Shown: positions 9,012-17,534 of the stretch, piece by piece
Layout of the letters: every line of letters begins with the position of its first letter
Numbering within the stretch: position 1 is the stretch's first letter
Assembly (NCBI GenBank): GCA_963818695.1
Contig: CAWFTG010000009.1
Location: 62,001-126,000 of the forward strand
DNA: 64,000 nt
From: AP-15 sp963818695
GTDB taxonomy: Bacteria > Pseudomonadota > Alphaproteobacteria > ATCC43930 > CGMCC-115725
Direction of reading: 5' to 3'
The notes under the pieces: generated by a model
The model's database searches: none
What the model was told of the DNA's origin: nothing
Seen by the model: only the letters and a program-made list of their open reading frames with translations
Position numbers and translations under genes: made by a program

Positions 9012-10061
9012 TTACCGGACCGGCGGACCCGGTTTTTCGTCTGGGGTTGCGGGAACCGGTATTCCGCGGTCCGCTTCGGCCGCGGCGCTATGGTGGAATT
9101 GCGAGACATTTCGGCTGTGCTCGGCGAGTGTCGTGGCAAAGACATGACCGCCTGCTCCGTCGGCTACGAAATAAAGTTCGTCCGTGAAAGCCGGTCGTGC
9201 TGCGGCTCGCAATGCGGAAATGCCGGGATTATCGATCGGACCTGGTGGCAGCCCTTTGGCCACATAGGTGTTGTACGGCGAGGGAAGCGCCAGATCAGTA
9301 CGGGTCAGCCGGCGATCGAACCTCTTCGAGCCCCGATCGCTCAGCGCATAGATCACCGTAGGGTCCGATTGCAGCCGCATGCCGAGGCGCAGCCGGTTTA
9401 TGAACACCCTCGCGATGCGGGCCTGCTCATCCTCGCGCGAAGCTTCCTTTTCGACCAGCGAGGCGAGGATCAACAACTCCCGAGGTGTCGTGAACGGCAA
9501 ATCGGGGCGACGCTCGGCCCAAACCTCGGCGAGCGCGCGCGCCATCGCCCGCTGCATACGGTCGACCATATCCTTTCGGCGGTCGCCATACTCGTAGAAA
9601 TATGTTTCCGGCAACAACTCGCCTTCGGCGGGCGGCGGGCCCGGATCCCCGTCGAGCGCAGGCGCGGCTTGCACTAGCGCTAAGGTTTCCGCGCTAGTCA
9701 GGCCTTCCGGGATCGTCAGCCGGTGCTTGACCGTCTTGCCGCTGGCCATGATCTCCATTGCCTGGAGTGCGCTTGTCGCAGCCGGAAACTCGTATTCGCC
9801 GGCCAATAGTGCGGAGCTGCGGCCCGACAAGGTTGCCCCCAACTCAAAGGAGCGCCGGTGCCGGATGATGCCCCGCTCCGCCAACAGCGAGGCGATCTCG
9901 GAGAGGCTGGTATGCGGCGGGATGACGATCGAGCGTGGCTTCGTCAACGGGCCGGGCGCGGCGACATCGCGGTAGAGCCAATAGCCAGCTCCTCCCAGCA
10001 CGAGGAAAATAATCGACACGGTGACCGCCGCCCATGCCAAGAGGCGAAAAAAGCCGCGCAT
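9012..10061 (-). CDS. mltG: Endolytic murein transglycosylase MltG
   Basis: MltG (YceG) cleaves nascent glycan strands in the inner membrane and helps end peptidoglycan chain growth. The 349-residue product has one N-terminal transmembrane helix (about residues 8-28). A LysM-like region follows, and the catalytic YceG domain has the signature LASLVEKEAS with the active-site Glu, then RVFINRLRLGMRLQSDPTV. ATG 10061 is chosen over the TTG one codon upstream. The tail after residue 320 is proline-rich and variable. The gene lies 37 bases beyond fabF on the same strand, the usual fatty-acid cluster arrangement. Confidence 0.93.
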   Translation of the reverse strand: MRGFFRLLAWAAVTVSIIFLVLGGAGYWLYRDVAAPGPLTKPRSIVIPPHTSLSEIASLLAERGIIRHRRSFELGATLSGRSSALLAGEYEFPAATSALQAMEIMASGKTVKHRLTIPEGLTSAETLALVQAAPALDGDPGPPPAEGELLPETYFYEYGDRRKDMVDRMQRAMARALAEVWAERRPDLPFTTPRELLILASLVEKEASREDEQARIARVFINRLRLGMRLQSDPTVIYALSDRGSKRFDRRLTRTDLALPSPYNTYVAKGLPPGPIDNPGISALRAAARPAFTDELYFVADGAGGHVFATTLAEHSRNVSQFHHSAAAEADRGIPVPATPDEKPGPPVR

Positions 10062-10100
10062 CAATAGCGCCCGTTTTCCGCTACCGCGCGCCTCGAGCGT

Positions 10101-11363
10101 TCAGGGCGGCCCGACAAAGATCAGCGAGGCATTGGTCCCGCCGAAGCCGAAGGAATTAGAGAGCGCGTAGCTCACGCTGCGCTCCTTGGCTCGCTTCGGC
10201 ACCAGGTCGATATCGCAGGACGGAGATGGATTGTCGAGATTGAGCGTCGGAGGGACGACACCATCACGGATTGCCAGGATCGCGAAGATCGCCTCGACGC
10301 TGCCGGCCGCTCCGAGCAGGTGTCCGATCGCCGACTTTGTCGACGACATCGACAGCTCATAGGCATGGCCGCCGAACAGCCGCTTCACGGCGCCGAGCTC
10401 GATCTCGTCACCCAGCGGCGTCGATGTGCCGTGGGCATTGATGTAGTCGATCCTGTCCGGCGCAATGCCCGCGCGCCGCAAGGCGTTGCGCATCGACCGG
10501 AACGCGCCATTGCCGTCCTCCGAGGGAGCTGTCAGGTGAAATGCGTCGCCGGACATGCCGTAGCCGATCACCTCGGCGTAGATCTTCGCTCTCCGGCGCC
10601 TGGCATGCTCTAATTCTTCCAGGACGAGAATTCCGGCGCCCTCGCCCATGACGAAACCGTCGCGTTCACGGTCCCACGGACGCGATGCCCGCGGCGGGTC
10701 GTGGTTAAACCCGGTAGACAGCGCGCGAGCCGACGCAAAGCCGGCGAGGCCGAGCCGGCAGATTGCCGCCTCGGTTCCGCCGCAAACCATGACGTCGGCA
10801 TCGTCGAGCATGATCAACCGCGCCGCATCGCCGATCGCATGCGCCCCGGTCGAGCAAGCGGTCACCACCGCGTGGTTGGGTCCGGTGAAACCGTACCGGA
10901 TCGAGACGTGACCGGAGGCGAGGTTGATCAGATTGGCGGGGATGAAAAACGGCGAAAGGCGGCGCGGACCGCGTTCGTGCAAGGTCAAGGCGCCGTCGGT
11001 TATTCCAGGCAGGCCGCCGATGCCGGAGCCGATTATCACGCCGGTGCGCTCGCGCGGCTCCTCGGCTTGCGGCGTCCATCCGGCATCTTCGACCGCTTGA
11101 GCGGCCGCGGCGAGCGCAAAGACGATGAACCCGTCCATTTTGCGCTGGTCCTTGGGCGGCACCCAATCATCGGCGTTGAAGAGGCCCGAAGCGGTCTCGC
11201 CGCGCGGCACCTGTGCGGCAATCTTGACGGGCAGGTCGGATACATCGAACGACTGAATCGTCCGCACGCCCGACATACCGTCGACCAAACTGTTCCAGTT
11301 CCGTTCGAGACCGATCCCCAGAGGGGTCACCAGCCCCATACCGGTCACCACGACGCGTCGCAT
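10101..11363 (-). CDS. fabF: Beta-ketoacyl-ACP synthase II FabF
   Basis: FabF condenses malonyl-ACP with acyl-ACP in fatty-acid elongation. The 420-residue thiolase-fold protein shows the catalytic cysteine at about residue 170 (TACSTGAH) and the two catalytic histidines in NAHGTSTPLGD and AIGHLLGAAG. The glycine-rich C-terminal loop NSFGFGGTNASL is also present. Length and N-terminus (MRRVVVTGMGLVTPLG) are typical. It is the third gene of the fabD-fabG-acpP-fabF-mltG cluster and follows acpP by 77 bases. No anomalies are visible. Confidence 0.97.
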   Translation of the reverse strand: MRRVVVTGMGLVTPLGIGLERNWNSLVDGMSGVRTIQSFDVSDLPVKIAAQVPRGETASGLFNADDWVPPKDQRKMDGFIVFALAAAAQAVEDAGWTPQAEEPRERTGVIIGSGIGGLPGITDGALTLHERGPRRLSPFFIPANLINLASGHVSIRYGFTGPNHAVVTACSTGAHAIGDAARLIMLDDADVMVCGGTEAAICRLGLAGFASARALSTGFNHDPPRASRPWDRERDGFVMGEGAGILVLEELEHARRRRAKIYAEVIGYGMSGDAFHLTAPSEDGNGAFRSMRNALRRAGIAPDRIDYINAHGTSTPLGDEIELGAVKRLFGGHAYELSMSSTKSAIGHLLGAAGSVEAIFAILAIRDGVVPPTLNLDNPSPSCDIDLVPKRAKERSVSYALSNSFGFGGTNASLIFVGPP

Positions 11364-11440
11364 ATTTTACTCGTCACCCGCGCCGGGCGGGAATGCCGGC
11401 GGATTGCGACCTGTGGCAAGGAAGATCGGCAGAGGGCGGC

Positions 11441-11674
11441 TCAGCTGTGTGTTTCGATAAAGCTGACCGCATCCCTCACCGTCACGATCTTCTCGGCCGC
11501 GTCATCCGGAATCTCGCACCCGAACTCCTCCTCGAAGGCCATTACCAGCTCGACGGTGTCGAGGCTGTCGGCACCCAGATCGTCGATGAAGCTGGCATTT
11601 TCGGTTACCTTCGATTCGTCGACGCCCAGATGCTCGACGACGATCTTTTTGACCCGATCAGCGACGTCACTCAT
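11441..11674 (-). CDS. acpP: Acyl carrier protein AcpP
   Basis: A 77-residue acidic acyl carrier protein that carries growing acyl chains on a phosphopantetheine arm. The attachment serine is Ser37 in GADSLDTVEL. The frame is open 14 codons further upstream, but the ATG at 11674 gives the universal start MSDVADRV and has a GAGGAA ribosome site about 6 bases before it. The 195 bases between this start and fabG contain no other gene and may hold a promoter; no clear -35/-10 pair was identified. Confidence 0.97.
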   Translation of the reverse strand: MSDVADRVKKIVVEHLGVDESKVTENASFIDDLGADSLDTVELVMAFEEEFGCEIPDDAAEKIVTVRDAVSFIETHS

Positions 11675-11869
11675 CCGTTCTTCCTCAGTGGCTTGCTGGA
11701 AATCTTTAGGCGCCAAGCGCCCTGGCGCTCTCGGCCATGACGGGCGCCGCCCCCGATCGCCCTCAAGGACCGCCCCCGGGCCCGCGTCGACATCAGAGTC
11801 ACGACGCGGTCACATAGCATGTTTCCCCGGGACTGCAAATTGGCTGCTCCGGGGTGCGGTTCAACCATT

Positions 11870-12607
11870 TCATACCATGACCATACCGCCATTGATGTGC
11901 AACGTCTGGCCAGTGACGTAGGCCGCTTCGGCGCTCGCCAGGTAAACCACCGCCGCAGCGACCTCCTCCGGGGCGCCGAACCGGCCGGCGGGAATCGCTT
12001 CGGCGAGGCGCGCGCGTAGCTGCGCCGTCAATCTGTCGGTCATCGCCGTCACGATCAGGCCCGGCGCAACACAGTTCACGGTAATGCCGCGCCCGGCAAT
12101 CTCGGCGGCGATCGATTTCGACATGCCGATCATCGCGGCCTTTGCCGCGGCATAGTTCGCCTGCCCGGCATTGCCGCTGACCCCGACGACCGAGCTGATC
12201 CCAATGACGCGTCCGTAGCGTCGGCGAACCATGCCGGGCAGCACCGCGCGGGTCAGTCGAAACTGGGCCGTCAAATTGACGTCCAGAACCGACCACCAGT
12301 CCTCGTCCTTCATCCGTAGCGCCAGAGCGTCACGCGTGATCCCCGCGCTGTTGACGAGGATGTCGACCCGGCCCATTGCCGCCTCGGCCTCCTTGGCCAG
12401 TCGTTCCGGCGCTGTTGGATCGGCAAGGTCGGCCAGTCCGATATGAACTCGTGCGCCGAGTTCGGCTGCCAATGCCTCAAGCGCGGCGGAACGTGTTCCC
12501 GCCAGCGTGACCTCGGCGCCTTGACGATGCAGGGCTTTGGCAATCGCCCCGCCGATCCCGCCGGAGGCTCCGGTCACCAGCCCAGTTTGGCCAGACAGAT
12601 CGAACAA
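11870..12607 (-). CDS. fabG: 3-oxoacyl-ACP reductase FabG
   Basis: An SDR-fold NADPH-dependent reductase of the fatty-acid cycle. The cofactor loop TGASGGIGG lies at residues 12-20. The NSAG motif is near 86-89, and the catalytic Ser/Tyr/Lys set is Ser138-139, Tyr152 and Lys156 (YAAAK). The start is taken as TTG 12607, giving MFDLSGQTGLVTG, 245 residues, and an AGAGG site about 8 bases upstream; a TTG at 12625 would add six residues. It is between fabD and acpP in the standard order. Confidence 0.95.
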   Translation of the reverse strand: MFDLSGQTGLVTGASGGIGGAIAKALHRQGAEVTLAGTRSAALEALAAELGARVHIGLADLADPTAPERLAKEAEAAMGRVDILVNSAGITRDALALRMKDEDWWSVLDVNLTAQFRLTRAVLPGMVRRRYGRVIGISSVVGVSGNAGQANYAAAKAAMIGMSKSIAAEIAGRGITVNCVAPGLIVTAMTDRLTAQLRARLAEAIPAGRFGAPEEVAAAVVYLASAEAAYVTGQTLHINGGMVMV

Positions 12608-12652
12608 TTGCGAAACCTCTACCAATGATACCGATAACGATTTCCTGGGCTG

Positions 12653-13597
12653 TCATAGCTCCTCGATCAAACTCAAGACTTCTGCCGGTGTCGCGACGGA
12701 GCGTGCCGAGAGATCCGGGTCGATCCGCTTGATGAGCCCGGTGAGCACGCGGCCGGTCCCGATCTCGACCACCTCTTCGACCCCATCCTGCTTGAGAAAG
12801 AGCACGCTCTCGCGCCAGCGCACCATCGCTGTCACCTGTTCGATGAGGCCGCGCTTCAGCCTTGCCGGATCGCGCGTCGCGATAGCCGACACATTGGCGA
12901 CGAGCGGCACTGCAGGCGGCTGCAATTCGACCCGGCCGAGGGCTTCGGCCATGACTTCGGCGGCCGGGGCCATCAGCGGCGAATGAAACGGCGCGCTGAC
13001 CGGAAGGGCGATCGACCGTCTCGCCCCCTTTGCCCGAGCGATCGCAATCGCCCGTTCGACGGCCTGTCGGTGCCCGCTCACGACGACTTGGCCGGGGGCA
13101 TTGTCATTTGCGACCGCGCATACCTGGTCCGGGCCGGCAGCTTCGACCGCAACTGCCTGGCCTTGCCCGACGTCAAGGCCGAGCAGCGCCGCCATCGCTC
13201 CCTCGCCGATCGGAACGGCTTCCTGCATCGCCCGACCGCGCCGCCTGAGCAGACGCGCCCCGTCCCCGATGGTAACGGTATCTGCTGCCGCTAGTGCAGA
13301 ATATTCACCAAGCGAATGCCCCGCTACGAAAGCGGCGTGCTGGGTGAGGGCAAAACCGCCCTCGGCTTCGAGGACGCGAATGACCGCAAGGCTCGCAGCC
13401 AGCAGCGCCGGCTGCGCGTTTTCGGTCAAGGTAAGCTCACTTTCCGGTCCTTCGAAGATGAGTTGCGACAGGTTTTGCGACAGCGCGTCATCCACCTCGT
13501 CGAAGACCTGGCGCGCCGGCGTAAATGCCGCCGCCAGGACGCGCCCCATGCCGACCGCCTGCGAGCCCTGTCCCGGAAATACGAATGCCCGCTTCAT
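12653..13597 (-). CDS. fabD: Malonyl-CoA:ACP transacylase FabD
   Basis: FabD transfers malonate from CoA to ACP. The 314-residue product begins MKRAFVFPGQGSQ with the oxyanion GQGSQ motif and has the nucleophile Ser95 in GHSLGEYSAL. A conserved histidine follows in the block PVSAPFHSPLM. An in-frame ATG four codons upstream (13609) is possible, but the family starts at the residue chosen. It heads the fab cluster and is divergent from rpsF. The 224 bases between the two starts should contain both promoters, although no unambiguous boxes were recognised. Confidence 0.95.
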   Translation of the reverse strand: MKRAFVFPGQGSQAVGMGRVLAAAFTPARQVFDEVDDALSQNLSQLIFEGPESELTLTENAQPALLAASLAVIRVLEAEGGFALTQHAAFVAGHSLGEYSALAAADTVTIGDGARLLRRRGRAMQEAVPIGEGAMAALLGLDVGQGQAVAVEAAGPDQVCAVANDNAPGQVVVSGHRQAVERAIAIARAKGARRSIALPVSAPFHSPLMAPAAEVMAEALGRVELQPPAVPLVANVSAIATRDPARLKRGLIEQVTAMVRWRESVLFLKQDGVEEVVEIGTGRVLTGLIKRIDPDLSARSVATPAEVLSLIEEL

Positions 13598-13821
13598 GCG
13601 GAACCACATCCCCCTTTGGCCGGCCTCCCCGCACTGGTCGATGCGGGCCGCGTGGTGATAGCGGCGCCACGCCGGTTGTCAAGGAGGCGTCGCGTCGTCA
13701 TGTTGCGCCAGCGCTCGCCTCCCATATAATGTGGAGATTCGACCCTTGCCGGTTCGACCGGCTCGATTCGGTCGGCGCCTGCGCCCCGGATCATCACTAG
13801 CCGTAAGGTATCTAGTCTACT

Positions 13822-14298
13822 ATGCCAGTGTACGAGAACGTGTTCATAGCGCGCCAGGATATTTCCGGCGCCCAGGTTGATGCTCTCGCCGATAGTTTCA
13901 CTCAGCTCGTCGCCGACAATGGCGGCGAAGTGAAAAAGCGCGAGTATTGGGGGCTGCGCAATTTGGCGTATCGCATGCGGAAAAACCGCAAAGGTCATTA
14001 CATGTTGATGAATCTTTCGGCACCCCCGGCTGCGGTAGCCGAGCTCGAGCGGACGATGCGGATCAACGAGGATGTGATCCGTTACATGACGATCCGTGTC
14101 GACGAGTTGGAGGACGGGCCTTCGGTTGTCATGCAGAGCCGCGGCAGCCGTGACGATCGCCAACGGCGCGGCGATCGGGAGAGATCGGGTGATGGGCGGG
14201 AGACGGAGCGGCCTGCCGCCGAGCGTCCGGTCCCCGACCAGGTGGTCCCGGAGCACCCGGTTCCCGAGCACCCGGTCCCAGAAACGGCGGAGGCATAA
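13822..14298 (+). CDS. rpsF: 30S ribosomal protein S6
   Basis: Ribosomal protein bS6 of the small subunit platform, which binds bS18. The core (residues 1-95) is typical, beginning MPVYENVFIARQDIS and containing YWGLRNLAYRMRKNRKGHY. The product is 158 residues because of an alphaproteobacterial-type charged extension (Arg/Asp/Glu-rich) that ends in a short proline repeat: three P-V-P-[DE]-x units, PEHPVPEHPVPE. The stop codon is followed immediately by the rpsR ATG with no spacer, so translation is probably coupled. Confidence 0.97.
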   Translation: MPVYENVFIARQDISGAQVDALADSFTQLVADNGGEVKKREYWGLRNLAYRMRKNRKGHYMLMNLSAPPAAVAELERTMRINEDVIRYMTIRVDELEDGPSVVMQSRGSRDDRQRRGDRERSGDGRETERPAAERPVPDQVVPEHPVPEHPVPETAEA

Positions 14299-14565
14299 AT
14301 GGAAAGCCAATCGCCTGGCGGCTCGGGGCGCGGTGCGGCGGCGCGCCGTCCGTTTTTCCGCCGGCGGAAATCTTGCCCGTTCTCCGGACCCAACGCTCCG
14401 AAGATCGACTACAAGGACGTTAAGCTGTTGCAGCGCTTCATCTCAGAGCGCGGCAAGATCGTGCCGAGCCGGATCACCGCAGTCTCGACCAAACGGCAGC
14501 GCGAGCTGGCCCAGGCGATCAAGCGGGCGCGCTTTCTGGGGCTGCTCCCGTATCTGGTGAAATAG
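14299..14565 (+). CDS. rpsR: 30S ribosomal protein S18
   Basis: Ribosomal protein bS18, partner of bS6. The 88-residue basic protein shows the family core RRPFFRRRKSCPFSG, IDYKDVKLLQRFI and TAVSTKRQRELAQAIKRARFLGLLPY. One cysteine (Cys in KSCPF) remains of the zinc-type motif seen in some homologues. The ATG directly abuts the rpsF stop, and the rpsF-rpsR-DUF2232-rplI order is the usual alphaproteobacterial operon. Confidence 0.97.
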   Translation: MESQSPGGSGRGAAARRPFFRRRKSCPFSGPNAPKIDYKDVKLLQRFISERGKIVPSRITAVSTKRQRELAQAIKRARFLGLLPYLVK

Positions 14566-14602
14566 GCAGTTCCGAGTCAGCGAAGCCCTGGCGTGCATCG
14601 CC

Positions 14603-15520
14603 GTGAGCCGGCTGGGGTTCGCCGGGGTGACAGTGGCCTGCGGAGCGCTCGCAGCCGGCCCGTATCTGCTGGTGCTGACCGGTTCGACCGCCTCGATGAT
14701 CCTCGTCTATCTCGCTCAGCTGCCGCTTTTTGCCGCCGGGCTGTGGCTCGGGGCTGGCGCTTCGGCATCGACCGGATTGGTTGCGGCGCTGCTCGTGGCG
14801 GGTCTCGGGAGCCTGCCGGCAGCCGCCCTTTTTGCGGCGCTGAATGTCGTTCCGGTCGTCCTGCTGGTGCGCCAATCCTTGCTGGCCCGGAGGGGTCCTG
14901 GCGATGCGGTGGAATGGTATCCGCCGGGCCTGATGGCAGCTTGGCTGACCGGCTTCGGTCTGGTGGCAGCTGCGGTCACGTTCGTTTTCCTCGGCGGCCC
15001 GCAAGGTATGCAGGCTGCGTTGCGCGAGGTGCTGGCGCCTGCCCTCGACCGGCGCCTCGGTGAGGTAACTCCCGAGTTAGATGAATTGCTCGCCTTCGTC
15101 GGCTTCATTCTTCCGGGGATTGTCGCCACCTCATGGATGGTAATGACAGCGAGCAACGGAAGCCTTGCCCAAGGCTTGCTGGCTCGTTTCGGAGCGAGCT
15201 GGCGGCCATCTCCCGATCTCGCGGCGCTCGGGCTCCCGATGTGGATCCCTGTGCTGCTCGCTTTTGCTGGCGCGGCAACGCTCTTCGGCGGAACCGCGCG
15301 TTTTATCGGTGTCAACGTGATGATCGTGCTGGCTGTGCCGTTCTGCCTCGCGGGCCTTGCCGTGCTCCACACGGTCGCACGCCGGTTCCCGCGTCCGGCG
15401 GTCACCCTTGCGACGTTCTATTTGCTGGCAGGGTTCCTTGGCTGGCCGCTTCTGTTGATCGCCCTTTTGGGGTTGCTCAATTCGCCGCTCGGTCTGCGTC
15501 GGCGTTTCGCCTTACCTTGA
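14603..15520 (+). CDS. DUF2232 multi-pass membrane protein
   Basis: A 305-residue integral membrane protein of the DUF2232/YybS-like family, whose function is unknown. About eight hydrophobic segments are visible, starting at residues 7-25, 30-50, 52-70 and 70-90 and resuming after a loop near 100-120; the last ends close to the C-terminus. Start is the GTG at 14603, 37 bases after rpsR. It is consistently found between rpsR and rplI in alphaproteobacteria, which supports the call, but the context does not reveal a role in the ribosome. Confidence 0.85.
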   Translation: MSRLGFAGVTVACGALAAGPYLLVLTGSTASMILVYLAQLPLFAAGLWLGAGASASTGLVAALLVAGLGSLPAAALFAALNVVPVVLLVRQSLLARRGPGDAVEWYPPGLMAAWLTGFGLVAAAVTFVFLGGPQGMQAALREVLAPALDRRLGEVTPELDELLAFVGFILPGIVATSWMVMTASNGSLAQGLLARFGASWRPSPDLAALGLPMWIPVLLAFAGAATLFGGTARFIGVNVMIVLAVPFCLAGLAVLHTVARRFPRPAVTLATFYLLAGFLGWPLLLIALLGLLNSPLGLRRRFALP

Positions 15521-15536
15521 GAATTGGAGGATTTGC

Positions 15537-16091
15537 ATGATCGAACTGATCCTGCTCGAGAGAGTTGAGAAGCTCGGCCAGATGGGGCAACTCGTTAAAG
15601 TCAAGCCTGGCTACGCCCGGAATTACTTGTTGCCGCAGAAGAAAGCGATGCGAGCAACAAAAGAGAATTTGACGTATTTCGAGACCCAGCGCGCTCAACT
15701 CGAAGCCAGCAATTTGCAGCGCCGGGCCGACGCGACGGAAGTCGGCGGCAAGATTGAGGGTCTGACCGTCGTAATCATCCGCCAGGCCGGCGAAAGTGGG
15801 CAGCTCTACGGCTCGGTTTCGGCCCGCGACATCGCCGATGCGGTGACCGAGGCGGGATTTACGATCGAGAAGCGCCAGGTCGTGCTCGACCGGCCGATCA
15901 AGAATTTGGGGTTGCATGCGGTGAAGCTTGTGCTGCATCCGGAAGTATCGGTGGCGATTACCGCCAATGTCGCCCAATCGGCGGAGGAGGCCGAAATGCA
16001 GGCCAAGGGGATCGACCCGTTGCGCCTGCGCGACGAGGAGGAAGAAGAGGCTCGCGCCGCAGCGGCGCAGACCGGCCCGGCCGCCGCCTAG
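15537..16091 (+). CDS. rplI: 50S ribosomal protein L9
   Basis: Ribosomal protein bL9 of the L1 stalk base. The N-terminal domain is canonical (ILLERVEKLGQMGQLVKVKPGYARNYLLP in two overlapping stretches), followed by the long connecting helix and the C-terminal domain. The product is 184 residues, longer than the 148-150 of enterics because of an acidic, alanine-rich tail common in alphaproteobacteria. The start ATG is preceded by a clear GGAGG ribosome site about 7 bases upstream. Confidence 0.97.
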   Translation: MIELILLERVEKLGQMGQLVKVKPGYARNYLLPQKKAMRATKENLTYFETQRAQLEASNLQRRADATEVGGKIEGLTVVIIRQAGESGQLYGSVSARDIADAVTEAGFTIEKRQVVLDRPIKNLGLHAVKLVLHPEVSVAITANVAQSAEEAEMQAKGIDPLRLRDEEEEEARAAAAQTGPAAA

Positions 16092-16166
16092 CAGATCGAA
16101 GCGCTTGTATCCAAACAGTAAAATGCAAGATAGTGGCAGATCCACCGCCTATTCGGTCGCGTACCG

Positions 16167-17393
16167 ATGCTGCTGTCGCGTCTGCTCGAGGGAATCATCA
16201 CAATTGGCCGCCTGCGGGTCATAGATGCCGGCGGATCACTTCACACGTTCGACCGATCCGGCGGACCAAGGGTAACCATCCGGCTTCACGATCCGGCCCT
16301 GCATTGGAAACTTGTCGCGCGGCCTCGCCTCTACTTCGGCGAAGCCTTTATGGACGGCAAGCTGACGATCGAAGAGGGCAGCCTCTACGATCTGATCGAT
16401 CTGCTTACGGTCAACCTTGAAGCTATGCCGGCCGGGTTGACCGCGCGGCTGCTGAACGGCTCCGTCACGCTGTTCCGCCGCATTCATCAATACAACCCGC
16501 TGCCGCGCGCCCGACAGAACGTAGCCCATCACTACGACTTGTCGGACCAGCTGTATGAGCTGTTCCTCGACCGGGACCGGCAGTATTCCTGCGGCTATTT
16601 CCGCGACGGCTCCGAGGACCTCGATGCCGCGCAGCTCGACAAAAAACGGCACATCGCGGCAAAGCTGCTGATCCGACCCGGGCAGAGGGTGCTCGACGTC
16701 GGCTCTGGCTGGGGTGGACTCGCGCTCTACCTCGCCGGCGAATGCGGCGCCCAGGTAACCGGTCTGACCCTCTCGGTTGAGCAACAAGAGCTGGCGACGC
16801 GGCGTGCCGCGGCGGCCGGGCTCTCCGACCGGGTCAAATTCTATCTGCGCGACTACCGCGAAGAGGTCGGGCATTACGACCGCATCGTCTCGGTCGGCAT
16901 GTTCGAGCATGTCGGGCTCAATCATTACCGCGCCTTTTTCGCCAAGCTGAAATCGCTGCTTGCGCCGGACGGCGTGGCGCTGCTGCACTCGATTGGCCGC
17001 AAGGACGGACCGGGTTCGACCAGCCCTTGGATACGCAAATACATTTTCCCCGGCGGGTATGTGCCGGCCCTCTCGGAAGTCCTGCCGACCCTCGAAGCGC
17101 TTCGGCTGTGGGTCACGGATATCGAAATTCTGCGCCTGCATTACGCCGAGACGCTGAGAGCGTGGCGGCGGCGGTTCGAGCGAAATCGCGACCGCGTGAA
17201 GGCCATCTATGACGAGCGCTTCTGCCGGATGTGGGAAATGTACCTCGTCGCCTCGGAAATCGCATTCCGGCGGCAGGATCACATGGTTTTCCAGATGCAG
17301 CTCGCCAAAACCGTCGACGCGGTGCCGCTGACCCGCGACTACATGCTCGATTGGGAGCGCGAGCACAGCGGCGCGGCAGAGCGCGCGGCCTGA
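16167..17393 (+). CDS. cfa: Cyclopropane-fatty-acyl-phospholipid synthase
   Basis: A 408-residue SAM-dependent enzyme that converts unsaturated acyl chains of membrane phospholipids to cyclopropane forms. The SAM-binding motif VLDVGSGWGGLALYLA is at about residues 175-190. The family blocks NVAHHYDLSDQLYELFLD, YSCGYF, SVGMFEHVGLNHY and WIRKYIFPGGYVP are all present. The ATG at 16167 fits the N-terminal lipid-binding domain. It is inserted between rplI and dnaB, which are adjacent in many relatives. No damage is visible. Confidence 0.93.
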   Translation: MLLSRLLEGIITIGRLRVIDAGGSLHTFDRSGGPRVTIRLHDPALHWKLVARPRLYFGEAFMDGKLTIEEGSLYDLIDLLTVNLEAMPAGLTARLLNGSVTLFRRIHQYNPLPRARQNVAHHYDLSDQLYELFLDRDRQYSCGYFRDGSEDLDAAQLDKKRHIAAKLLIRPGQRVLDVGSGWGGLALYLAGECGAQVTGLTLSVEQQELATRRAAAAGLSDRVKFYLRDYREEVGHYDRIVSVGMFEHVGLNHYRAFFAKLKSLLAPDGVALLHSIGRKDGPGSTSPWIRKYIFPGGYVPALSEVLPTLEALRLWVTDIEILRLHYAETLRAWRRRFERNRDRVKAIYDERFCRMWEMYLVASEIAFRRQDHMVFQMQLAKTVDAVPLTRDYMLDWEREHSGAAERAA

Positions 17394-17534
17394 CCAGGCA
17401 ACCCCCTCGCCGGCCCGAAAATTCGCAGCCATTTGATTTCGCGAGCGTCGGGTGCGGTCCATCCCCGCCTTACACAGGCTGGGGATTGAATTCCGCGCCA
17501 GGCCGTGTTTAGGCCGGTGGTATCCTGCCCCCGC